This document shows positions 9,778 to 17,260 of a stretch of DNA of 64,000 bases, in pieces. The notes beneath the pieces are model-generated. The model had not been told where the DNA came from and ran no database searches. It was given only the letters and a program-made list of their open reading frames with translations. Origin of the DNA: Odoribacter laneus YIT 12061 (GTDB taxonomy: Bacteria > Bacteroidota > Bacteroidia > Bacteroidales > Marinifilaceae); the NCBI RefSeq assembly GCF_000243215.1, contig NZ_JH594596.1:2750392-2814391 (forward strand). The letters are read 5' to 3'. Made by a program: the position numbers and the translations under genes. Numbering within the stretch: the stretch's first letter is position 1; every line of letters starts with the position of its first letter.

Positions 9778-9809
9778 CAAATATAACAAAAGTATTTACC
9801 GACTGCAAA
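9778..9809 (-). promoter_or_regulatory. Housekeeping promoter of udk
   Basis: On the minus strand TTTG (plus 9806-9809), 20 nt, then TATATTTG (plus 9778-9785) match the Bacteroides consensus exactly. Transcription is predicted to begin near 9771, giving a leader of about 97 nt. Confidence 0.7.
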
Positions 9810-9916
9810 AGCAAAAGAATTTTGAAATTTACATTCTTTTGTCTTACCAGAAAGATTCCAAATTCTTCCCTCTCGTTTAATTCTAAAATCTTTTCCATCT
9901 TTTCTACCCTATTTAC

Positions 9917-9954
9917 TGTCAAATAATTTCACACCGTTGTCTATTTTTTTGACA
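9917..9954 (+). promoter_or_regulatory. Tandem enhancer sites upstream of the TolC/HlyD genes
   Basis: The distal site is TGTC-AAATAATTT-CACA (9917-9933) and the proximal site TGTC-TATTTTTTT-GACA (9938-9954). Their starts are 21 bp apart, two helical turns, so they could load two dimers on one DNA face. The proximal site ends 53 nt before a sigma-54-like -24 element. The proximal 17-mer is identical to the one before the response regulator. Confidence 0.62.
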
Positions 9955-10007
9955 ACCGTCGGAAATGACGCCTCAACAATACATTGATTATAAACGATCT
10001 GTGATTT

Positions 10008-10023
10008 TGGCACGTTTTTAGTA
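10008..10023 (+). promoter_or_regulatory. Sigma-54-like -24/-12 promoter for TolC/HlyD
   Basis: TGGCACGTTTTTAGTA matches the sigma-54 consensus TGGCACR-N4-TTGCW fully in the -24 half. The -12 half is weak (TAGTA). The predicted start near 10033 lies just before an in-frame ATG at 10037, which supports translation from the ATG at 10073. Confidence 0.55.
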
Positions 10024-10072
10024 GAATTTCCAGCAAATGCAGAAAAATAGAAATCATAAAAAACAAAATAAA

Positions 10073-11398
10073 ATGGTAAAAATCGGTATCACTTTACTCA
10101 CGGTCTTGATTGCTTTTCAAAGTTACGGCCAAGAGAAAAAATGGACGTTACAGGAATGCATTGATTATGGTGTGGCACAAAGCTTGACCATGGAACGTCA
10201 ATTACTCAACAATAAAATAGACAATGCCTATTTAAGAGACGCCCGTCTGGATTTACTACCTAACATAAGTGGTTCTTCAAGTTTGGAATATAGTTTCGGT
10301 CGTTCTATCGGAGCCGACAACACCTATGTAGATTCCCGTATACTTGCTAACAACTACCGGGTAGGGGCCAACCTTAATCTATTTTCCGGTTTTACGGCTA
10401 TCAACACGCTACGTTACCGGAAAGTATCCAAATTAAGAGGATTACAAGATTCTGAAAAAACGGCTAACGATATTGCGGTAAATATCATGCAGGCATTTTA
10501 CGATCTGGCTTATGCGGAAGGATTAATTGAAATTTCACAGGAACAATTGGAGAATGCACGTTTACAATTAAAAAGAATGGAGCGTCAACACGAGCTGGGT
10601 ATCAAACCTAAAAGTGATTTATTTGACATACAGGCTCAGTTGGCCGAAAGTGAATACAACCTGATTGCCAACCAGAACAAAAAAGCAACAGCTTTAGTGA
10701 CACTTAAACAAGCGATGAATTACAATCCCGATGAAGAACTGGATATTGAAGTCTCTTCTCTCAGCAGCAATATTCCTGAAACACACGATTTAAGTATCGC
10801 AGAAATATACGGAAAAGCCAAAGAAGACCTGCCCGAAGTAAGTGCAGCCGAATATGCTTTCCGGGCGGCCCGACTGAATTGGTACATCACCAAAGGTCAG
10901 TTGTTCCCCAGTTTCGGAGCTTCCGGTACATTGAACACCTATTATTACGATTCTCAGGAAAATTCCTTCCATTCTCAAATAAAAAACAATCTGGGAAAAA
11001 GTTTCGGATTCAGCGTAAGTATTCCCATATTCGGGGGACTTTCCCGGCATTCTACGGTATCCCGCAGCAAATACCAGATGCAGGATGCAGAATTCGCTTA
11101 TCAAGAAACATTACAATCTGTATATAAGGAAATTGAATTAGCCGTACTGGATTTAAAGGCCGCTGCACAGGAATACGACATGGCGATAAAAAAGCAAAAT
11201 TTCAGCCAGTTATCTTATGAGGCGAACCAAAAAAAATACGAACAAGGACTCGTGACCATTATCGATTTAAATACCAGTGACAATAATTTGAGGCAAGCAA
11301 AACTCGACGTATTAAAAGCGAAACTAACGTATGGAATCAAAAAAAGAATGGTCGATTTCTACAGAGGAGCTCCTTTACAAGCAAAAATCAAATATTAA
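10073..11398 (+). CDS. TolC-family outer-membrane efflux protein
   Basis: About 441 residues. The frame also has an ATG at 10037, but the ATG at 10073 gives a clean signal peptide (MVKIGITLLTVLIAFQSYG, then QEKKW) and a 40-nt leader from the predicted sigma-54 start. Two repeats of the outer-membrane efflux protein fold are visible, with long helices (IMQAFYDLAYAEGLIEISQ; ELAVLDLKAAAQEYDMAIKK) and a beta-barrel strand region (SGSSSLEYSFGRSIG). It should form the trimeric exit duct of a tripartite exporter. The adaptor gene follows after 42 bp. No inner-membrane pump is encoded next to it; the ATPase and permeases under matching regulatory sites elsewhere in the window are the likely partners. 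Confidence 0.9.
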   Translation: MVKIGITLLTVLIAFQSYGQEKKWTLQECIDYGVAQSLTMERQLLNNKIDNAYLRDARLDLLPNISGSSSLEYSFGRSIGADNTYVDSRILANNYRVGANLNLFSGFTAINTLRYRKVSKLRGLQDSEKTANDIAVNIMQAFYDLAYAEGLIEISQEQLENARLQLKRMERQHELGIKPKSDLFDIQAQLAESEYNLIANQNKKATALVTLKQAMNYNPDEELDIEVSSLSSNIPETHDLSIAEIYGKAKEDLPEVSAAEYAFRAARLNWYITKGQLFPSFGASGTLNTYYYDSQENSFHSQIKNNLGKSFGFSVSIPIFGGLSRHSTVSRSKYQMQDAEFAYQETLQSVYKEIELAVLDLKAAAQEYDMAIKKQNFSQLSYEANQKKYEQGLVTIIDLNTSDNNLRQAKLDVLKAKLTYGIKKRMVDFYRGAPLQAKIKY

Positions 11399-11440
11399 AA
11401 CAGGAAAAAACCTATTGAATAACAATTAAAATATATAATC

Positions 11441-12691
11441 ATGGATAAGATTATTGAACAGAAAAAAGGATTGAAGAAAAAACATATCCCTTATCTTTTG
11501 GGAGGAGCTTTTGTACTCCTTTTCATCGGATGGCTGATTTTTGGAAATCACAGTTCCACTTTAAGGGTAGAAAAAGATAAAATTACCATTGAAGGGATTA
11601 AAAAAGGAACCTTCAACGATTACATCCGGATCATGGGAAATGTAGAACCGATCACATTCATTCAGTTAAGTGCCATGGAAGGAGGACGCGTCATTGAAAA
11701 AGTAGTGGAAGAAGGGGCGATGGTAAGAGCTGGAGACATCATCGTCAAACTTGAAAATCCCAATTTATCGATGGAAATTCTGAAAAGCGAAGCCGATCTG
11801 GCTTATCAGGAAAATGAATTGAGAAATACACTGCTTTCTATGGAAAAAGAAAAAATAAGTATCCGTCAGGATCGTTTACAAAGTGAGTTGAACGTCACCC
11901 GTAACAAACGAAAATTCGAACAAAATAAAAAATTGTATGAAGAAGACTTGATTGCAAAAGAAGACTATCTGATGGCAAAAGAGGATTATGAAACTTCTGT
12001 ACAAAACAATGAAATGTTAATCGAACGCCAGAAACAGGATTCCATGTACCGCGAAATTCAGATTGAGAATATGGAAGAAAGTTTAAAGAGTATGCAGAGA
12101 AACTTGAAACTCGTCCGGGAAAGATACGAAAACCTGAATGTAAAAGCACCGATCAGCGGGCAGTTGGGAACACTTTCGGTAGAAATTGGTCAATCTGTAA
12201 GTAGTGGTATGGAACTGGGTAAAATCAATGTATTAGACAACTATAAAGTAACCGCACAAATCGACGAACATTATATTGACCGGGTACGCAAAGATTTGGC
12301 AGCCTCATTGGAACGTCAAGGTACAAATTTCAACATGAAAGTTATGAAAGTCTATCCGGATGTAAAAGGGGGACAATTTAAAACGGACCTTTGTTTTGTA
12401 GGGGATATGCCGGAAAATATACGTACGGGACAGACTTACCATATTAACCTTCAATTGGGACAGTCCGACGAGTCCGTATTGATCCCGAGAGGAGCCTTCT
12501 ATCAAAGTACCGGAGGACAATGGATATTTGTTCTTTCTCCCGATGGCAGCGAAGCATACCGACGTACCATCAAGATTGGAAAACAAAATCCGCAATACTA
12601 TCAGGTAATAGAAGGTTTGGAACCCGGAGAAAAAGTCATTACTTCCGGTTATGAAATGTACGGCGACAATGAGCGGCTGGTCTTAAAATAG
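11441..12691 (+). CDS. Periplasmic adaptor (HlyD/MacA-like membrane fusion protein)
   Basis: A 416-residue protein anchored by one N-terminal helix (IPYLLGGAFVLLFIGWLIF, about residues 17-35). A lipoyl/biotinyl half-motif follows (GGRVIEKVVEEGAMVRAGD), then a long coiled-coil hairpin (about residues 120-240, rich in E, K and Q). The second lipoyl half (VKAPISGQLGTLSVEIGQSV) and a beta-barrel/membrane-proximal domain ending in VIEGLEPGEKVITSGYEMY complete the fold. It bridges an inner-membrane ABC permease to the TolC duct encoded 42 bp upstream, and the two genes are surely one operon. MacA-type adaptors serve MacB/FtsX permeases, which fits the permease array at 54.7-64 kb. Confidence 0.88.
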   Translation: MDKIIEQKKGLKKKHIPYLLGGAFVLLFIGWLIFGNHSSTLRVEKDKITIEGIKKGTFNDYIRIMGNVEPITFIQLSAMEGGRVIEKVVEEGAMVRAGDIIVKLENPNLSMEILKSEADLAYQENELRNTLLSMEKEKISIRQDRLQSELNVTRNKRKFEQNKKLYEEDLIAKEDYLMAKEDYETSVQNNEMLIERQKQDSMYREIQIENMEESLKSMQRNLKLVRERYENLNVKAPISGQLGTLSVEIGQSVSSGMELGKINVLDNYKVTAQIDEHYIDRVRKDLAASLERQGTNFNMKVMKVYPDVKGGQFKTDLCFVGDMPENIRTGQTYHINLQLGQSDESVLIPRGAFYQSTGGQWIFVLSPDGSEAYRRTIKIGKQNPQYYQVIEGLEPGEKVITSGYEMYGDNERLVLK

Positions 12692-12761
12692 GCAACAGCT
12701 GTAAAACCAAATAAAAATTGAAAATCAACTCCAACCTTTTTCAATAAATTATCCAGAAAGC

Positions 12762-12797
12762 CTGTTTATAAGAGACCAACAATCTCTTATAATACAG
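12762..12797. terminator. Hairpin after the TolC/HlyD operon
   Basis: TTATAAGAGA (12766-12775) pairs perfectly with TCTCTTATAA (12783-12792) over a 7-nt loop, and outer CTGT/ACAG bases extend the stem across a one-base bulge. There is no T-run, so termination is plausible but not certain. The rest of the 284-bp gap to the next gene is AT-rich and shows nothing else clear. Confidence 0.4.
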
Positions 12798-12975
12798 ACT
12801 TACATCTGAAAATCATTATAAAAAACGTTCATAAATCTAGATACAACAGGGATCAATTATTTTTCTTAAAAAAGTGTAACAAAAACCATAAATTTCCGTC
12901 ATACAATAAAGACGAAAACCTTTATACAGGAAAATGGTTTATAGAAATTATACCTAAAATTTTAAATATATTATT

Positions 12976-13701
12976 ATGAAAACATTACATCTTATTTTAC
13001 TGAGCTGCCTTATGCTGACGCTTTGTTCCTGGGGTACCCGGGAAAAAGGATCTGGAAATGTAATAAAAGAACAACGGGAAGTTGGACATTTCACAGCACT
13101 AAATACCTCATCCGGAATTCATGTTTTTTTAACTCAGGGACAAGCAGAGCCGATACGTATAGAAGCCGAAGACAATATAATAAAGTATGTAGAAACGGAA
13201 GTAGAAAAAAACCGTCTCGTTATTGCCGTTAATCGGGATAGAAAACAAAAAAATTTAGAAATCACAAAACCGATAAACGTATATGTAAGTATACCGAATC
13301 TGGAAAAAATTGAAGCTTCTTCGGCCTCTCAGATCAAAGTGACAAACGCTTGGAAAGCTACAAATATGGAAATAGAAGTAAATTCTGCGGCTCAATTAAT
13401 TATGAACCTGGATGTTACTCATTTGGATTTGGAAGTTTCCTCTGCTGCAAAAGTTCAGCTGAACGGTAAAGGAGATATCTTAGATGCCGAAGTGAGTTCT
13501 GCGGCTAATTTAGATGCTGAAAAATTCATTGTACGCAAAGCAGATATAGAGGTAAGTTCTAACGCCAAAGCAACGATTTATGTGACCGACGAATTGGAAT
13601 ACGATACAAACAGTAGGGGTAAATTAGATTATTACGGAGAACCCCGTATTCTCAAAGCCGAATCGGACTATGCCAAGCCTAGAGGCAAAGGTGTAAAATA
13701 A
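12976..13701 (+). CDS. DUF2807 (head GIN domain) secreted protein, copy 1
   Basis: A 241-residue exported protein with an N-terminal signal (MKTLHLILLSCLMLTLCSWG). The GIN-domain pattern is clear: an N-terminal GSGNVIKEQREVGHFTALNTSSGI, then repeated short strands of the type SSASQIKV, NSAAQLIM, SSAAKVQLNGKG and SSAANLDAE that would build a right-handed beta-helix. The C-terminus ends SRGKLDYYGEP...KGVK. DUF2807 proteins are widespread in Bacteroidota and of unknown function. A paralogue follows 76 bp downstream on the same strand, so this is a tandem duplication within one probable operon. Confidence 0.85.
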   Translation: MKTLHLILLSCLMLTLCSWGTREKGSGNVIKEQREVGHFTALNTSSGIHVFLTQGQAEPIRIEAEDNIIKYVETEVEKNRLVIAVNRDRKQKNLEITKPINVYVSIPNLEKIEASSASQIKVTNAWKATNMEIEVNSAAQLIMNLDVTHLDLEVSSAAKVQLNGKGDILDAEVSSAANLDAEKFIVRKADIEVSSNAKATIYVTDELEYDTNSRGKLDYYGEPRILKAESDYAKPRGKGVK

Positions 13702-13777
13702 CAAAATCTTCAAAAACACTTTCTGGATATTAACAGAATAAGGGATTTTACGTCTGTCCCATAAAAATTACAATTCT

Positions 13778-14494
13778 ATGAAATTATTTATTTTACTTCC
13801 TGTCCTCCTTTTTTCTCTATGTTCCTGGAGTGGCAAAGAGCAAAAAACGGTTAAAGCATCCGGTCGCATTGTCACCGAACAACGATCAGTAAAAGTTTTT
13901 ACTGCTATCGCGGTTTCGCAAGAAATAAATCTTTATCTGACACCCGGAGAAGATCACAGTATAAGCGTGAAAACCGATGATAATATTTTACCGTATTTAA
14001 AAACCGAAGTACAAGGAAATACGTTAAAAATATATTTTTCGGAAGATATTCAAATAAAATCTCCCCGTTCTTCAGAAGTATATGTAACTTTGCCGCAACT
14101 TGAAAAATTAACGGTATCGACAGGAGCCATGATAAAAAGTACCCAGTTAATACAGGCAAAGAGCATCGATTTGAAAGCCTCTACTTCGGGTATTATGACC
14201 TTAGACTTAGAAGCTGTAGTTGTGAAAGTTTCGGCCACTACTTCCGGGAACATTTATTTAAAAGGGAAAGCTGACAAATTAGATGCAAAGTTGAGTACGA
14301 GCGGAGATTTAAATGCTGCGGATTTTCCGGTAAAATTTGCAAATATAAAAGGGACAACCAGTAGTAAAGCCACCATAGAGGTATCGGAACAATTAGAATT
14401 CTATATGTCTACAGGTGCCGACTTGATTTACAAGGGAAATCCCAAAATCATAAATCATAAGCTTAGCTCGGGAGGACGAGCAAAACAAAAATGA
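13778..14494 (+). CDS. DUF2807 (head GIN domain) secreted protein, copy 2
   Basis: A 238-residue paralogue of the preceding gene with the same layout: signal peptide (MKLFILLPVLLFSLCSWSG), ASGRIVTEQRSVKVFTAIAV, the conserved DDNILPYLKTEVQGNTLKI, then beta-helix repeats. In this copy the repeats are Thr-rich (STSGIMTL, TTSGNIYLKGKA, STSGDLNA) where copy 1 has SSAA-type repeats, so the pair has diverged mainly in the exposed turns. It ends with a strong Rho-independent terminator 33 bp downstream. The function is unknown. Confidence 0.85.
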   Translation: MKLFILLPVLLFSLCSWSGKEQKTVKASGRIVTEQRSVKVFTAIAVSQEINLYLTPGEDHSISVKTDDNILPYLKTEVQGNTLKIYFSEDIQIKSPRSSEVYVTLPQLEKLTVSTGAMIKSTQLIQAKSIDLKASTSGIMTLDLEAVVVKVSATTSGNIYLKGKADKLDAKLSTSGDLNAADFPVKFANIKGTTSSKATIEVSEQLEFYMSTGADLIYKGNPKIINHKLSSGGRAKQK

Positions 14495-14526
14495 TAAGAT
14501 AAAGTTAGACGTATCTTATTAGGCGG

Positions 14527-14563
14527 GCACCTGCTTTCCACAGTGGAAGGTAGGTGCTTTTTT
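14527..14563 (+). terminator. Rho-independent terminator of the DUF2807 pair
   Basis: GCACCTGCTTTCCA (14527-14540), the loop CAG, and TGGAAGGTAGGTGC (14544-14557) form a 14-bp stem with one mismatch, followed directly by six T. Confidence 0.88.
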
Positions 14564-14613
14564 CTCCCACCTCAGAAAAAAATCACCTTATTTTAAAGAG
14601 ATTAATCAAAACA

Positions 14614-14643
14614 TTGCTATATTATCAAAGTTAGTTATTTTTG
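14614..14643 (+). promoter_or_regulatory. Housekeeping promoter of the TPR regulator gene
   Basis: TTG (14614-14616), 19 nt, then TATTTTTG (14636-14643) fit the Bacteroides -33/-7 pattern. Transcription should start near 14651, leaving a very short leader before the ATG at 14663. Confidence 0.55.
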
Positions 14644-14662
14644 TATCAAATATCGGTGTGTG

Positions 14663-16306
14663 ATGAATAGATACTGCTTTTTGATCTTAATAACATTAGG
14701 GGTATTCGCCTGCGATACTCAACTTACCCCTTATATGGAGCAATTAACCCAATGGGATAAAGCATTGGAAAATAATCCCGAAACCATAGGGGATAGCTTG
14801 GCAACACTAAATGTTGCAAAATTAAACAAAGCTGAAAAAGCTTATTATTACCTGCTGGAAGCTGCAGTCGCGGACAAAAATTTAAAACAATTGAAAAACG
14901 ATTCCACGTTACTGATTTCCGAAAGATATTATAATAGTAAAAAAGATTATTACGCTCTCGCCCGAACCCAATATTATTTATCTAAATACCAAGAAGATCC
15001 TCAAAAAATATATGAACTATTAAAAACTGCCGAAATTAATTTTGAGAAAAGCCCAAAGGATGATTACCATATTCTCGGATTAATTTATTATTGGTTAGGC
15101 CAAATTCAATATAAACAGATTAATTTATCTGAAGCTGAATTATATTATAAAAAATCTAATCAAATATACTCTAAACTTAAAGATTCCCTTTATATGGTAT
15201 ATTCTCTCAGACAATTGAATCGGATTTATAATAAACAAAAGAAATATGATTTAGCAAAAGAGAATACGAATCAAATGTTAGAAATCATTACCTACATTGA
15301 TAATAAAAATGATTCTCAAATATCTGAATTATATGCCAGTATTCTAAACAACCAAAGTTTCTTATTTATAAATACGGGAAATACGGATAGTGCTCTTATG
15401 GCTAGCAGAAAGTGTATATCACTACTTGACAACCGAGATATATCAATAAAATCACCATATTATCTTGGAATTATTAATGTATTCCGTAAAAAAGCAGAAA
15501 TAGATAGTTGCAAATTTTATGGAATGAAAATGAAAAAAGCAGCAGAACAAGAAAATAATTTATTTAATCTAGCTAACTGTTACAAAAATCTTTCACAAAT
15601 ATCAATAGAACAAAAAGACTATAAACAAGCTTGTGTATATAATTCCTTATTTAACAAATTAAAAGATCAAATAAATTCGAACCATGAAAAGGAAGTTTTA
15701 AAAGAGTTAGAACAAAAATATGCTTTAGCGGAAAAAGAAAAAGAGAATCTAAGAGATCGTAATAGAAGTCTTTGGTATTTTACAATTTCTTTGACTATTG
15801 CACTAACTGCTAGTATTGTCGCGTTATATTTTAGCTGGATACATCGAAAATTAAAAGTTAAGAATGCTCATTTATCAGAAGAAATAGCAAAAACTCAATG
15901 GGGATTTGCTTTATCAAAAGAATTAATTGCAGATAATAGCAGCGCTTATGAAAAACTAGAACTTCTTTTGACTAAAAATATAAAACTCATTCCAGATAAG
16001 GTCTACTATGAATTTGAAAACTCATTAAAAGCTCAAAAAGAAGAATACTCCCAACGTCTTTTTTCTGCACTGACAAATATCGATAATAATTTTATCGAGA
16101 AACTTCAATATAAATTCCCGGATCTAAATATAGATGAAGTAATGCTTGCTTATATGCTTCGTCATGAATGGGACATCAATGATATTGCACAAGTATTCCG
16201 AATCACTTTTGAAGCTTTCAAGAAAAGAAAGTACAGACTCAAAATAAAAATTCTAGGAGCTGATAACAACAAAATCAGTTTAGAAGATTATTTAAATAAG
16301 ATGTAA
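14663..16306 (+). CDS. TPR / transmembrane / HTH regulator-like lipoprotein
   Basis: 547 residues; I start at the ATG at 14663, one codon after an in-frame GTG. A lipoprotein-type signal (LILITLGVFAC) is followed by tetratricopeptide-like helices to about residue 350, including YYWLGQIQYKQINLSEAELY. A single transmembrane helix (YFTISLTIALTASIVALYF) lies near residues 370-390, then a coiled coil, and a C-terminal helix-turn-helix-like segment (NIDEVMLAYMLRHEWDINDI, ending FKKRKYRLKIK). The layout suggests a one-component sensor with periplasmic TPRs and a cytoplasmic DNA-binding tail, a type common in Bacteroidales. The gene is visibly more AT-rich than its neighbours. Its target may be the DUF3244 gene downstream. 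Function is inferred from architecture only. Confidence 0.72.
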   Translation: MNRYCFLILITLGVFACDTQLTPYMEQLTQWDKALENNPETIGDSLATLNVAKLNKAEKAYYYLLEAAVADKNLKQLKNDSTLLISERYYNSKKDYYALARTQYYLSKYQEDPQKIYELLKTAEINFEKSPKDDYHILGLIYYWLGQIQYKQINLSEAELYYKKSNQIYSKLKDSLYMVYSLRQLNRIYNKQKKYDLAKENTNQMLEIITYIDNKNDSQISELYASILNNQSFLFINTGNTDSALMASRKCISLLDNRDISIKSPYYLGIINVFRKKAEIDSCKFYGMKMKKAAEQENNLFNLANCYKNLSQISIEQKDYKQACVYNSLFNKLKDQINSNHEKEVLKELEQKYALAEKEKENLRDRNRSLWYFTISLTIALTASIVALYFSWIHRKLKVKNAHLSEEIAKTQWGFALSKELIADNSSAYEKLELLLTKNIKLIPDKVYYEFENSLKAQKEEYSQRLFSALTNIDNNFIEKLQYKFPDLNIDEVMLAYMLRHEWDINDIAQVFRITFEAFKKRKYRLKIKILGADNNKISLEDYLNKM

Positions 16307-16438
16307 TACTTAAAATTGTCTATAATTTTAATTCAAAAAAGTAACTTTTTTATAAGTGTCACCACTTCATTATATTTAAACATCTAATTACTAAATTATT
16401 GAATTTTCATCTGTCCCCTATCTTGTCCCATAAAATGA

Positions 16439-16471
16439 TTTGGAAGTAGGACCAAATTTGCTTTAAATTTG
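16439..16471 (+). promoter_or_regulatory. Promoter of the DUF3244 gene
   Basis: TTTG (16439-16442), 21 nt, then TAAATTTG (16464-16471) match the Bacteroides promoter consensus with slightly long spacing. The predicted start near 16478 gives a leader of about 27 nt. The remaining upstream gap from 16307 is AT-rich with no other feature seen. Confidence 0.6.
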
Positions 16472-16504
16472 CCAAAAAGTTTTAGAGAACAAAAACAAGT
16501 GTGT

Positions 16505-16903
16505 ATGAAAACAAAGTTTTTTGGTGTATTAATAGTATTAATAAGTTTAGTAGTTGTTCCGGTTTTTTCATCTACTTATTATACAGATGAAGATATTGAA
16601 TTTATCGGAGGAGACGACGGAGATCTTGTATATCCAACAGATACAGCTCCCGTATATTTAGACGGAACTTTATCCCAAAACAAAATGACAATAGACTGTA
16701 ATTTCTATTATGATTTAGGGCAAGTAACTTTTAAAATAGAATCACAGCAAGCAAAATCGATTGTTTTAACAGAAAATACAATAGCTTATAAGGGTGGTAC
16801 TTATACATTAGACATAAGAAACTTAGAAGCAGGAAGTTACAAAATTTCTTGTTATAGTGAAGAGTTGGCAACGCAAGTGGCAAAATTTGAAATAAAGAAA
16901 TAA
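16505..16903 (+). CDS. Small secreted DUF3244-like protein
   Basis: 132 residues, starting at the ATG at 16505 (an in-frame TTG 36 bp upstream overlaps the -7 box and is excluded). A signal peptide (MKTKFFGVLIVLISLVVVPVFSS) precedes a short acidic stretch. A single beta-sandwich-like domain follows: PVYLDGTLSQNKMTIDCNFYY, DLGQVTFKIESQ, TYTLDIRNLEAGSYKISCYS. Bacteroidales proteins of this length and pattern fall in DUF3244, whose function is unknown. It has its own promoter and terminator, and follows the TPR/HTH regulator gene, which shares its AT-rich composition. Confidence 0.65.
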   Translation: MKTKFFGVLIVLISLVVVPVFSSTYYTDEDIEFIGGDDGDLVYPTDTAPVYLDGTLSQNKMTIDCNFYYDLGQVTFKIESQQAKSIVLTENTIAYKGGTYTLDIRNLEAGSYKISCYSEELATQVAKFEIKK

Positions 16904-16937
16904 AGATATCCCAAGTTGATAATAAGTCAATTTTGTG

Positions 16938-16978
16938 TTTGCTGTGCCCTTTCCCAAGTGGGGCATGGCAAACTTTTT
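16938..16978 (+). terminator. Rho-independent terminator of the DUF3244 gene
   Basis: TTTGCTGTGCCC (16938-16949) pairs with GGGGCATGGCAAA (about 16960-16972), with a bulge, over a loop of about ten bases. CTTTTT follows. Confidence 0.75.
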
Positions 16979-17051
16979 AAAGAAAATGTCAAGCACTATT
17001 TAAATACTCCGGGATAGACCCAAATATCCCTTATTCATCACCACTGGAGTG

Positions 17052-17129
17052 CCTGCACAACGATTGAATTTTACTCGAATATTTGACCAAGCGATAATCG
17101 ACAATGTAAATTCAATTTGTTTGTGCAGG
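17052..17129. repeat. Long imperfect inverted repeat, function unknown
   Basis: The left arm (17052-17074) begins CCTGCACAA and ends TTGAATTTTAC. The right arm (17106-17129) begins GTAAATTCAA and ends TTGTGCAGG. The outer 9 bp pair perfectly, the inner 10-11 bp nearly so, with a 31-nt loop; a T-rich run follows at 17130-17137. It lies between the DUF3244 terminator and the Tricorn-like gene. It may be a small mobile remnant or a structured leader. A 63-codon frame crosses it on the minus strand, but I do not call it a gene. Confidence 0.6.
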
Positions 17130-17260
17130 TTTTTTATTATTTTTTCCCTATTCTGATACTTTCTTAAAGTATTTTTTGTAAGTTCGTCCATAAGAAAAGT
17201 ACCATACTCTATGGGGGTTCAACTGTGCGGATCTATCCAAAATAAAATCATAAATTTAAA

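Noticed and set aside
17000-17191. 63-codon frame on the minus strand across the inverted repeat
   Set aside because: It overlaps the hairpin, ends near the terminator and shows no recognisable family; the inverted repeat better explains the sequence.
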